A DNA stretch of 61,402 nt from Phoronis australis (Eukaryota > Phoronida > Phoronidae). Position 1 is the stretch's first letter, and every line of letters begins with the position of its first letter. The stretch covers positions 1 through 61,402 of the forward strand of contig NMRA01000165.1 in the NCBI GenBank assembly GCA_002633005.1, written 5' to 3'. Under the pieces are notes generated by a model. That model did not search any database. It was not told the DNA's origin and saw nothing but the letters and a program-made list of their open reading frames with translations. Position numbers and translations under genes: made by a program. Shown here in pieces: positions 20,500 to 31,848 of the stretch.

Positions 20500-23025
20500 A
20501 AGTTTTTACATTTAATAGTATACACATTGGGATTTGTGATCATAATCTTGTATTCACAGCGTATAAGACTTGTCGCCCTAGGTTTACGCCACATACCATT
20601 ACCAAGCGTTCATATCGCACCTTCAATAACGAAGACTTTCTCAGAGATCTACAGGCGATTGATTGGGGAGCCGTTACCACTGCTGTTGACCCCGATGCCG
20701 CTTGGACGATTTTCAAGCAAAGTTTCATTGGAGTAATTAATAATCTTACCCCCGTAATCCAATTGAAATCAAAGGGCAAATCACCCGAGTGGTATAATGA
20801 TAACCTCTTAGCTCTCTCTCGCAAGAGAGATTGCCTGACGCGAATAGCTCAACGTACTCAAAATTCATCTGACTGGGGTATCTTTAAGAAAGCTAGAAAT
20901 AAGGTAAACAAAGCTCTTAAACGGGCTAAGGCTGAGTGTTACGACCAAGTTATTTATTAATGAAAACAAACCTAACGGGAAAACTCTGGAAAATCATAAA
21001 ATCAATTTTACCTAACAAGTCTAAGTCTGTCGCAAATGAATTTCTAATTGGAAACGATGTTGTTTCGGAGAAAAGTAAAATAGCAAATGCATTTAATGAC
21101 TTTTTACTGGCATTGGCCAAAAACTTGCTGAGAATTTCAGAATGTCAACTATTGAGATCCCGTCCAAGATACAAGAGGGGATATCATTTAAGTTTCAAGA
21201 CATTCAAGTTGACTACATCCGAGAACAAATAAAAACTCTGAACTCTAGTAGTGCCAGTGGCATCGATCATTGATGCCAAACTATTAAAACTGGCGTCTCA
21301 ACAAATAGCTGAGCCCCTTACCAATATCATGAATTTAAGTTTTAAAACGGCCACAATTCCTTGAGAATGGAAGATGGCAGTTGTTACTCCTGTTCTTAAA
21401 GATGATGAAAAGTCAAGTTGCGAAAATTATAGACCAATATCGGTCCTCCCTGCAGTGTCAAAATTCTTGAAATGTATGTTCAAAAGCAGCTTCACCAGTT
21501 CCTGGAGCAAAATTCCCTTCTCTCGGCAGCACAGTCTGGTTTCCGCCCACTGCATTCCACTCTTACTACAAACATTCATGCTACTGAGTTTATCTTAAAT
21601 AACATGGATCAGTGGAGGCTTACTGGTGCTGTCTTTGTTGACCTTAAGAAAGCCTTTGACTCTGTGGACTATGGTATCCTATTGCAGAAACTAGAGTCTT
21701 ATGGAGTTAATGATAACGAACTTCTTTGGTTTAGAAACTACTTATATGACCGTAAACAGGCCACAAAATACGGTGGTATACTTTCTGACTACTCAACCGT
21801 AATCACGGGCGTACCTCAGGGTTCCATTTTGGGCCCTCTATTATTAACTATTTTTGTTAACTGTCCGCCACAACAGTGTCCCAGTTTTATACGTTCATGA
21901 CGCTGCAATTATGTCCACAGCTGGATCAGTAAAAGAACTCGAAACTTCTCTCAACGATGAGCTAGCCCTTATCCATGACTGGCTGATTCAAAATAAACTC
22001 ACTCTTAACGTTAGTAAAACCAAGTCGATGCTGTTTGGAACCCACCAGAAATTAAAACAACAAAAACTATCCATTTCTATCAACGGTTCTCCCATCGAGA
22101 ATGTTGACAAGTTTAAGTACTTGGGCCTTATTTTAGATCCCAATCTTAAATTCAATATGCACATATATCATATCACAAAGAAATTATCAAAGAAAATCGG
22201 TGTACTTAAATGTCTAGGCAAATTGCTTAATGTCAGTACTCTTATGACCCTTTACCATTCTATTATTCAGCCTCATACTGATTATTGTTTACCGGTTTGG
22301 GGGCACACTAGTGACACACTTGTCAGCAAAGTCCAAGTAATCCAAAATAGAGCCGCCAGGGCTATCCTGGGTACTAGAATTAGGGAAATCTGGGGTTGAC
22401 GACTTGTATTCCAAACTGGGATTTATGAAAGTAAGACAAAGAAATAAATATCTCTCTGCCTGTTGTATGTACAGATGTATCAATGACTTGGCTCCAGCAT
22501 ATCTCAGCAGAAAATTCAATAGCAGCCAGGCTGTGTAGTCTACACGTTCTTCTGTTGCGAGCAGTGTTTCTTCTAAAAAATTAAAACCTAGATGGGCAAG
22601 AGATCTTTTATCTATGCAGTTGCTATAATATGGAATTCTCTTAGCCCAGAAATTAAACGGTCCAATTCTATCACTACCTTTAAAGTAAATATCAAAAAGT
22701 GGCTGTAATTTACCTAACCTTTTATACCCTGCCTGTCTTAATCATGTCATTTTTTTCATTGTCGTAAATACTCTCACTGTCTAGAGTCATCTCTTAATTT
22801 ATTTATCTGTCTTAGTTAAATTTTTACCATTATTCGTCATTTAGTTAATGTCTTAATTCTCAACCTGTTTTAATTGTATCTTTGTTACGTATATTTCATT
22901 GTTGTTTTATTACTTCATTGTATTATATTACTGTTTTCCTTGTTGAGGGCCCTCTTGGAAAGCAGTGCTATCACTGAAGAGGCCACCCTCATTTTAAATA
23001 TCACAATAATAAATAAATAATAATT
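20500..23025 (+). mobile_element. CR1-like LINE, ORF2 remnant
   Basis: Starts within the endonuclease C-terminus (CDHNLVFTAYKT at about 20535), continues with the linker (20660-20960), then reverse transcriptase in several frames: CENYRPISVLP at 21420, SAAQSGFRPLHST, VFVDLKKAFDSVDYG, GVPQGSILGPLL. Where the catalytic YADD motif belongs, about 21880, the sequence encodes YVHD, and a frame change occurs just before it. The C-terminal block (NKLTLNVSKTKSMLFG to RAARAILG) runs to 22399. The 3' end is an AATAATAAATAAATAAT tail at about 23004-23024, as in CR1-type elements. A TGA at about 21361, frameshifts and the altered YADD make it dead. Confidence 0.85.
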
Positions 23026-23713
23026 AAGGCCATATGCTGTTAAAGGTGGTCTAACTTTCTTAAGGGGAAGAATGAAACCAAAACGAGGCCTACAGAGATT
23101 GTTTAACACGGCACATAGGTCATCGACATCATTGTCAACAGTAAAGGAATACAATATGACTTTCACGTAGGCCTACGTCATTAGAAATAGGGATATCAGT
23201 AGATATTCCAATCCCCCAGTGGACGCTCATTAGTTGATGATTATATAAATAAAATCAGAGTGCAGATGATATAACCAGGTGCACCCCTTTGTCAAATAGA
23301 GTTGCATGGTTAAACACCATCGGATAGGATTATTCATGCCAATGGATGAGCAAAGGAAAACGCTGACACCCGACCTTGGCGCTTAGAGCCATGGGACGGG
23401 GTAGAACTTTTGACTAATGAATGCCATCTGTGTGATATAGGTATATCATTCTCTGGGATGCCAAATAATTACCCCCGCGTAATAACCCAGAGATCCAAAA
23501 GTAAACCGTAGACCACTTTTGGTTTGAACTCTCCATTGTCGGAGAGGTAGAAAATGCGTAGCATAATTAAACAGCTATACAAAATGTCTATCACTTCATT
23601 TTCTTTGTAAGCCAACTCTAGCGATTTATCTTACTTAGAAATTCTTGTCAGTCTTTTGTCTCCACTTCCTCCTCTGCTTCTGTTTCATTCTCGTAAATTG
23701 TCTCTTTGTCGAG

Positions 23714-26590
23714 CTATTTTCGAGCGAACTCATGAAATATGTAGACAATTTCCATGTTGCTGGGCAGTTCTATGTCAGCCAACTCGTGAACGAGAAGGTT
23801 TCGCCACCTGGTGACTAAGGCACTCCTAAGGTTTATTTCATGTAACAGGCCTCCGGCCCACATTACAATACATAACACAAAGAGAGTACAATAATTTTTC
23901 AAGTCTTAATTAATTCATATCAAGGAACTTATTTCGGCGTTTCTCCGTATTAATTAAATATCTAGCAACTTTTCTCAGAACATTTAAGTCATGAGTCTGT
24001 AGAAAATTTCTAAATACTATATCTTCCACCTTATCGTACCTTGGTAAAAACCGCACTCGTAAATCCAAATATAAATTGCATTCGAGAAGAAAGTGGAATT
24101 CCGTTTCCACTTTCCCACTGTCACAGCAGGGACATAATCTGTCTTCTGTGTCAAATCCACTGAACCATCCTTGGATAATTATTAATGAATGTGCGGAGCA
24201 TCTAAACCTTGCAAGGGCTATTCTATGAAGTCTATTTTCTAAACATGTTACGTATTTTTCTACTACAAAGTTACATTTACTTGTTTTGTAAACATCTAAA
24301 GATTGAGAAAAAATATTGTTTCTCCAATCCTGGATGTCAATATCAAAGCATCGTTGTTTAAATTCACTTATAACTGAGGCAGCATCGCCCACACCTTGTT
24401 GTATCCAAACAACTCCAAAACCATAAGCAAATAACAATCGTTTAACGTTTAGAGCCCAGCAAGACCTATTTTGCTCAGACCTTTCACTGCAGCGTTTGAG
24501 ACATGCTGACCAATTTATTTTGTACGATTTCAATGTCTTGTGCGGGGTGAAATCCCCAAATCTCAGAACCATATAACAAGATCGGTAATATTTTTGTATC
24601 AAACATTTTAAACCACATTTGCACAGAAATTTCATTATACTTAAACATGTGCTTTTTAGTACAAAAATAGCCTTTGCCGCTTTGTCAGCTAACCTTTTTT
24701 TGCGCCTTCGTAAATACACCTTTAGAAGTAAACTTGATACCCAAATAATTATACTCTGAAGTCGTTCGTACAATTTCGCCAAATCATTTCCACTTTTCAT
24801 AAGTTCTCAAGTATCCACCTTTTCTAAATACTATGATTTTGTCTTCGACACATTCACATGAAGCTTCCATTTATTACAATATTCTTCTAGTTTGGTAATT
24901 AATCTTTGCATGGCAATAGCGGTTTCAGCGACGAGAACCAAATCAACGGCAAACAACAACAAATATAAATTCAATATTCCAATATTTACACACGAGCCCT
25001 TCACATTTTGTAAATCACTTTCTAAATCATTTATAAATAGCGAGAAGAGAAAGGGAGATAATTGACACCCTTGTCTTACACCCATCGTACATTGGAAGAA
25101 ATCGGTTACGTAACCATCCCCATTCAGCAAGACGCAAGACTTCACATTTTCATACATACTGTTTAGAATTTTATGCATTTTTCCATATATTCCAAAACTT
25201 GACATTTTATACTTAAGACCCTCTCGCCAGACCCAGTCGAACGCTTTTTTAAAGTCAACAAAAAGACAATAGAGCCGGCCTCTACGTTTCAATAGATATT
25301 TGTTAAGTAGTGTATCTAGAATAAATATGTTATCCACTGTGGAATACCCCTTCCTGAAACCAGCTTGAGCCTCACACACAATATTGTTCGCATCCGCCCA
25401 TGAATGGAGTCGGTTACCTAACAACCGGGCAAATATCATATTTTCCAGACAGCCACCGCCTTCAGTCAACTGCAAGTTTTCAAAATAAATATTTTTGTTT
25501 TCATTTTTTCCAAATTATAGCTGATTTCTTTATTGTTCCATTGGCACTGTGGGACTCCCGTGTTTTGTTGCGGTTTACCTGCAAGTTAAACAAAACTTCC
25601 CCATCTATAATCATTTCCAACGGAAAATGATCGGAGTCGACTTGATCGCCGACTTGAAAATCGATGACTGAGGTAATAATTTCATCACTGACCATAAAAT
25701 AGTCCACTACACTACTTCCATTTGTATTCATAAAAGTAAATTTACCGGCATTTTTATCACTACCACTGCGACCGCTTAAAATTCATAACTATTACACTCG
25801 TTATCTTAAGACTCACGTGATGGTATCTGTCTGGAACCCTGAGGGCAAATATAAACATTTCCTAAATATAGTGGTGGCTTATTCATACCAGCAGCAAATT
25901 TTATCCAAATCAAATTTTCCGAATCTGATGCCACCTCATTTACATAACTAGACAATTCGTTTTTTTCACAAAGCAAACCACTCGACTTCCTTATACTACG
26001 TTTTCTTTTCGTTCTTACTTTGCTGAAACACACAAACCCGTCTAACGAGAAATCTTGTTCTGTTTCTGCCCCTGTCTATTGAAGTGCTAATACATCGAAG
26101 GACTTCATGTATTCAGTGATGTCATTTCTTTTAAACTTATTTTTTAACCCATTTATGTTCCAACTACTCATTCTTAACTGTAGGCCTCGGCCTAAATCCT
26201 ATTCATTTCGCGGACCCGCTCCGAGCTCAACGACGTTTTTGGTGGAGTCGTCATATTTATAAGCCTTTCCGTTTATTGTGAGTTTGTCGTAGTCCATTCG
26301 CACTAGATTTCCCTTTGTCTTTGCTTCCATCAGAAACGGACCGAGTTTCTTCCTGCTTTCCCTTATTTTTGACGAGAAATCTTCAGATATTTTGTACTGG
26401 GTACCACGGAGTTTGTGACGAGCAGTTCTCAGAGCCATGTCTCTATCTTTGTAGCAGTTAAACTTAACTATCACTGGCCTTTCTACTCCTCGTCCTCGTC
26501 GTAGCCTGTGTGCTCTTTCAATAAGGATTTTATCTGCATTTTCACGTCCAGCACTAATACTTGTGTTTTTGCCTTGAGGTCAGCTGTGCA
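23714..26590 (-). mobile_element. LINE with ORF1 and ORF2 remnants
   Basis: Read on the minus strand: an ORF1 C-terminal piece at 26474-26199 (KFNCYKDRDMALRTARHKLRG, the transposase_22-type RNA-binding domain of L1-like ORF1 proteins) extends 5' to about 26590. ORF2 begins at about 26170 (MSSWNINGLKNKF) and runs through endonuclease fragments (25731-25501 contain SDHFPLEM), a 214-codon reverse transcriptase frame at 25475-24831 (GFRKGYSTVDNIF, LFVDFKKAFDWV, MGVRQGCQLSPFLFSLFINDL) and a C-terminal frame at 24800-23910. The catalytic YADD equivalent reads FAVD. A 3' UTR follows to about 23700. Stops between every segment make it non-autonomous. Confidence 0.85.
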
Positions 26591-26857
26591 ACTAAACTGG
26601 AGTCATTCAAAGTTTGCCTACATTATAATGATGAATTTCATAATACCTAGGATATCCCGAGACAGTGACATTTGTATGTCAGAAACCGGGATAGAGCTTG
26701 ACACATTTGTAACATTGTGAGAGTCGAGCAGTGCAGGACGTGCCTATTGGTCTTTCATTATATACCACGTCAACGACGCCGTGTCCATGATACAATACTA
26801 GCCGTGGTCATCTATTTTTCATTTTTTATGTTCTAATGTTTTCTAAAACAATTTCAG

Positions 26858-27062
26858 TGTCAAGCAGATGATCTTGGCATGTAAGGAGGCGCGATCAATG
26901 TGTGAAATAGAACACAAGAGTATAGTCAAGATTTACGGCATCGTTCTGGACGGTGGAAAGGGTATATACGGTCTGGTACTGGAATATCTGGAGCATGGCT
27001 CCTTGAAGGATTTCATGAATGAATTGGAGTGGCGCGGATCAAATTTGCCAGTTGGTATGCAG
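26858..27062 (+). CDS. Non-RD kinase, coding exon 2
   Basis: Acceptor AATTTCAG ends at 26857 and donor CAG|GTATGT is at 27062/27063; 205 bases continue the frame from exon 1. It encodes residues 67-135: helix C with Glu77 (ACKEARSMCEIEH), the IVKIYGIV strand, and the hinge LVLEYLEHGSLKDFM. This is the usual order of kinase elements, with the length typical of TKL kinases. Confidence 0.88.
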
Positions 27063-27450
27063 GTATGTAATGCCAAGGGATTGTGATACACACAAACTCT
27101 TTACGGTACATTTTTTTCTGTGAGAAGGTTCGAGTCACAAGGTCAGTAATATTGAGACAAGCGATTTCCTGAGACCACTTTCCTCGCGGATTGAAGCCTG
27201 AAACCAAAGTATTTTAAGCGTACTTAAAATAAGGCTAAGTCACTGGCTTTTATTTTAGTAAGCTTTCGAGTAAGATGGTACCTGAAGTTCACGTGGTTCA
27301 ATAGTAGGGGCAGTAGAAATACACTGCCCTCGTAGATTTTTGCAAAAATAAAGCAAAGAAAACACATTCTCTTAAGAAAATCAACGCATTTCACTGAAAA
27401 TGCTTCGAACTGTTGAAGTTCTTATGGACAGGTGCATTACTTTGTTTCAG

Positions 27451-27570
27451 GTTGAGATGATGACGGACGTGGCGGACGCCATGCAGTATCTGCACAATAA
27501 CACTCCCAGTCTGGTCCATTCTGATCTGAAGCTGGCTAATATCTTAATTAGTGACAGATTTAAAGCTAAG
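27451..27570 (+). CDS. Non-RD kinase, coding exon 3 (catalytic loop)
   Basis: Acceptor TTTGTTTCAG ends at 27450; the donor is AAG|GTGAAG, a weak but usable site. Exactly 40 codons carry helix E and the catalytic loop LVHSDLKLANILI (residues 156-168): Asp160 is the catalytic base, Asn165 binds metal, and Ser159 replaces the usual Arg. Reading on past the donor gives a stop within two codons, supporting splicing. Confidence 0.87.
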
Positions 27571-27711
27571 GTGAAGTAACCGAGAGTTTGTTCAACAGCA
27601 ATGAAATCATTAAGTTTATGTCAAATATTATTTCTGTTGTCTGTAGCAATCGGATTACTGTTACTAGCAATTTGTCTGACAGCACATTATTTTATGACTC
27701 ACCACATTAAG

Positions 27712-27872
27712 GTTGGAGACTTTGGCGTGTCTACACTTCAAGGTTACACCAGCGACTTGACCGGTACTCCTGTCGCTAAAGGAACTTCAACTCACATGGC
27801 TCCCGAGTTGTTCAAACCGAGTCTTGCTGAACGAGAAATGCCGAAGAACACGTCGGAAACGGACGTGTGGAG
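27712..27872 (+). CDS. Non-RD kinase, coding exon 4 (activation segment)
   Basis: Acceptor ATTAAG ends at 27711. The exon opens with VGDFGV (DFG 178-180) and contains GTSTHMAPELF, which fits the end of a TKL activation loop and the APE motif. Donor AG|GTAATT is at 27872/27873. Sequence upstream (27601-27711) stays open and encodes a hydrophobic stretch, but splicing from exon 3 makes it intron. Confidence 0.87.
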
Positions 27873-28049
27873 GTAATTTCCCAATACCTACATTTTTCAA
27901 TACTTTGCGAATTCTTTTTGTTTTTAGGTCTATAATGGCTGATTAACAAGATGTGGTTTCTATAAGCCGATATTTTAGTTGTTCAAAAATGTGTTTACCA
28001 TACTCATAATGGGAGGAGCTAAAAATTAAACACAAAAATTTACTTTCAG

Positions 28050-28099
28050 TTTTGGTGTCCTCTTGTTCGAACTCGTCATGAAAGAACCACTGTTCAAAG
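28050..28099 (+). CDS. Non-RD kinase, coding exon 5 (50-base exon)
   Basis: Acceptor TACTTTCAG ends at 28049 and donor AAAG|GTAACA follows 28099. The 50 bases complete the DVWSFGVLLFEL block (residues 226-237): the DVWSxG motif of subdomain IX straddles the exon 4/5 junction, and the frame is kept on both sides. Confidence 0.85.
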
Positions 28100-28710
28100 G
28101 TAACATATGAAACAGCAGGTCGGGACAATAATACCCTCTTTAGGATCTGTCTTTATCAAGCACAGACGCTTTTGAAATTAGACCACTTACAACCATGAAA
28201 TTCGTACTTTTCTAAGATTTCATAAAATCTTAAAAGTGGTTTCAGTGTTCGGAATGAACTGACGATTTTTTTACTGAAGAATAAAACTCAATTAGAATTT
28301 TTGGGCGAGTCAGGTTATGAATTAAAAGCAATGCGTACACATAAGTATGTCGTTATTTAGTGACGATACCGAGCCAGCAAATGCATCGCCTCGCTTATTT
28401 TGATTGTACCATACACCACAGGAAAACGTGCAGCAATATCTGACGACTTTTCACAATAAACACAATGACTACTGCTGTGATTGGTTGTCCCGCTTCTAAG
28501 TAGTACGTATCGACAACACAATAAATACTCGTAATTCGAGATCGGCTAATTAATATATCATCAGCTAGTGTCTGCGGAGTGTTCTAATTTGGCAGCTGAT
28601 CGACTGGTGGGGTGGCTGTTTTTGGTCTTTTTGGTATGAGATTGGTGGTTTCAAGCGCTTAAAACCACACTGTCATGTGCTTGTGACTAATATCTTTCAA
28701 AAATTTTCAG

Positions 28711-28863
28711 GTCTAACAATTGAACCTATTAAACATCAAATTCTCAACGGAATTAGAGATGCCTGCGTGAAGGAACTAAAACAAGAACGTGGGCCCCGCA
28801 TCTTCATAAGCCTGGTGTCAGACTGCCTTAAGTACTGCCCGTGCGACAGAAGCAATTTTAAAA
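28711..28863 (+). CDS. Non-RD kinase, coding exon 6
   Basis: Acceptor AAATTTTCAG ends at 28710; the donor is AAAA|GTACGA after 28863. It encodes residues 246-296 of the C-lobe, ending LVSDCLKYCPCDRSNFK; this fits the usual subdomain XI, with CPCDRSNF standing where DPxxRPxF is normal. Confidence 0.8.
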
Positions 28864-29519
28864 GTACGAGTTATACACATGTTTACATGGTCCAATTGTT
28901 TTACAACTGTCGTATAAGACAAATCGTAGTGTGCATTACGGTATGATATTTCGCTATCAAAAGTCGCATACGATTAGGCCTACTCCACCAATATACAGTG
29001 TATAACACGTCCGAGTTTGGTTTGACAAATCGTTTGACTCGTGAGAGCTCCTTGGGTAGTCCCTACTTGTCAATTGTGATACGAGAGCAAGTAAAATAGT
29101 GTGAGTTGATTCCACGACATATCAGCAACACTGTTTACTAAGGTGAACCAATAATGCTACCATTTGTAATCACCACTCCCCCACAAGAAGAACCAATCCT
29201 ATACTGTATAAACCTTACTACATAAATTGGTATTGTGTAGTCAATGGTTAACAATTGCATACGATTTGTATTTTCCGACAGTTGAGTAATTTAGACATCC
29301 TTATCGGTGCAATTAATTTCAAACTAAGAACCTCTAAAAATCCGTAGTTATTTGATGGGATTTAATCAATTGTCTTGCTCTTTCTAGGGCCCTTATCATT
29401 CGGAAAGTTTTGAAAGAGTACAAAGTTGGGTGTCGTGGATAATAATCGGCAACAATTAAATCATCATTTAACCTTTTCCAGAAACATATAACACGAATGA
29501 CTTTTATATTCATTTTCAG

Positions 29520-29608
29520 AGATGGCGAAATTGCTTCACGACGAATATGTTAGGACATACAAACGATTTTACCTAAGAGATCACAACAGTGTAAATGGTG
29601 TTTTTCAG
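29520..29608 (+). CDS. Non-RD kinase, coding exon 7 (last one placed)
   Basis: Acceptor CATTTTCAG ends at 29519 and donor CAG|GTAAGC follows 29608. Residues 297-326 (KMAKLLHDEY... ending NGVFQ) form a C-terminal helix after the kinase fold. If the donor is unused the frame stops at 29696-29698 after 29 more codons; if used, a downstream exon in phase 0 remains to be found. The macro-gene exon at 36243 needs one carried base and does not join directly. Confidence 0.7.
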
Positions 29609-30069
29609 GTAAGCGGTTTGATGGGATCTAAGGCTGCCTTTCACTCTTTCAGATTCTCAGTTGTAACGACGAAACATTTCGATTTCCCACAATGCTGAAA
29701 ACAAATCATAGGGAAATTTATTATAGTGGCATGTGCTTTTAAAGAACCATGACCGTTTTACAATCGAAAAATGCATCTTGGGATTATTTTTGAAGCAGCT
29801 TTGGCTAGAGCTATAGAAATCGCCAATTTTTAGCCGTTGGGTTTTGTCGGAGACTTCATTAGTTAAATCCGTTTATATTTCTTGAGATTAGCTACGCTTG
29901 TAAGGTGCCTGGCTGTAACCGATGAGATTGTGCCTTCAAATGCAAATACCTTCCTAGCCAATTTTGTCACATTACATCAGCATCCACATCGATTTCAAAA
30001 CTTGATATATATTATTGATTATTATAACCATAGCTTTGTTTGATTAGGTGAGTTCCTGCACCATGATAA
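29609..30069. other. Intron or intergenic stretch after kinase exon 7
   Basis: No exon or repeat recognised beyond a possible 29-codon read-through of exon 7. Confidence 0.4.
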
Positions 30070-31848
30070 ATGAGTTACGTACCAGTTAAAGTCCTTCTCT
30101 CACGCGTTGTTAACCCTTATTACATGGTTAGAAGATGTTATAAGGATCCAAGAAGTACCTATCCCATAACTAATACACGATCCGTACTCGAAAACAGTTT
30201 AAATGAACGCGCCACTCACGATTCGCAGCCGAAGAAACACCGCCATTTTGAACTTGCCGCGAACCCGGAAGTACAATTCATTCAGGAACCCAGGCCGAGA
30301 AAACGCCGTCAGTGCGACTGGAGCAGTGCCTGTACTGTTACCAGCCAGCAAACGGGGATAAAAAAATCGACAGCGCGCCTTAATTTTGATAAAATCAAAC
30401 TACGGACAATTTTATGGAATTTGCTGAAGAAATGTGGCGAATAAATTTTGACAGAAATTATTTTGCTAGACTCGGGACCGCAGCCTATCGGACCCGGTGC
30501 GGATCGAGACCAGACACTGGCGAACGGTAAATGCATGCGGTTGCAAGCTGTTTTGTCGAAGTAAAATGGTCAAATGATAAATGCTGCATATATTCAAGGG
30601 TAGTTTCAGACACTTGCATGAAATTACGGGCTGGTTAGTCCTGTGTCACACTGCCGCGGCAGACCTTAGTTAGCCTCAGTCACCAGCTACCAGTGAAGAC
30701 TATAGTCAAAATACAGCTTGTTAGTAGGCCTATACAGCCTTGCGCCAAGACTACCCTTAGGCCTAACTGGTCGCTGGCCACAAACACAAAAAACACGAAA
30801 ATTGAACAAAGTTTCTTTTTTGTAGCAACGTTTGTCAAAATGTATCAACGTTAAATCTTCACAAATTACAAAGTAGCCGATTGAACATGCCTTTCAGTTC
30901 AGCAAAAGTCGACATTGTAGGTGCCGCCAGAAATGAGACGAAGTCCAACGGGAATTGTGAGCACATTTATCACTTAATGAGTAACAACTGCGAGGCTGAA
31001 ATTTGGTGAACACTGCTAAATCGTGCAGAATAGTAAGTAAAGATATGTCTAACTAAATTTCACCGTAATTTGTTGGCGAAAACAATTTACACAAAGTTTT
31101 AAACTCGTAACTCATCCCGCTGTCCTCCAATATGGCCGACGCGATCCAAACAAAGTGACCCAAATTTCGCCACAAAACTTGCAATAACTTTACAGTGCTT
31201 GCCCCGATTTTGATACTTTTTCGATTTTTACTGAGTAGAATGTACTACCTTTCCGATAATAGCAAAGTACTTTTTCAAAAAAAAATAAAACCGAAAAAAA
31301 ATTGGTTCGACCCATATTGGTTCCTAGGTTCGACCCGCCTACGTAAGGAACTAAACACCAATGCTATTTTAACATACTATGTACGCGTAACATTCCAAAA
31401 AAATCAATGACCACTAACTACAAACTATAAATACACTACATATGCAAACGAATCACGATATATTACTAATAAAACAAAATAATGAAGACGTTTCGAGCAA
31501 GCCATAGCACATTCAGTTACAAGGAAAAAATGGCGGCGTTCAGGACAAGTGATGAGCCGGAAATGTGGGTACGGAAATAACCGATGACAACCGGTAATCA
31601 TACGCTCAGAGAGAAGGGTCAAATACTGTTAAAAAATCGTTTTTGGCAAGAAAGGCGAAAAGAATATAAAAAAAGGGTGTCGAAAATAAGAATTTATGTA
31701 GTAAGTATTTTCGGATGCTGGAACCACATGGGCAGTTTGCAAGAAGGACTTTAACGTTTTCGCCTCTGGGTTCTACAGCCTTTGTCAAAAAATGATGTTG
31801 TGAATGGGTTAGACCTTTGACGTCACCCTTGACTGGTAGGTAACTCAT
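30070..31848. mobile_element. TIR-bounded non-autonomous element, copy 1
   Basis: The left end ATGAGTTACGTACCAGT (30070-30086) is the inverted form of ACTGGTAGGTAACTCAT (31832-31848), with one mismatch. The right terminal repeat is longer: about 80 bases inside it, GTTAAAGTCCTTCT (complement of 31743-31756) matches 30085-30098, so the left arm has lost about 80 bases. The interior (from TTGTTAACCC at 30108 to about 31760) recurs at 49410-51910 at roughly 90% identity. No transposase is visible; probably a DNA-transposon derivative. Confidence 0.7.

Larger units (their letters stand above)
13128..26857 (+). other. 13.7-kb transposon-filled kinase intron
   Basis: Intron between kinase exons 1 and 2, from GTGGGT at 13128 to TTTCAG at 26857; both junctions keep the frame. 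It holds at least three LINEs, a tandem-repeat element and an assembly gap. Outside the listed elements, 13843-15086, 16839-17903, 19215-20499, 23026-23713 and 26591-26857 show no gene. Confidence 0.75.
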
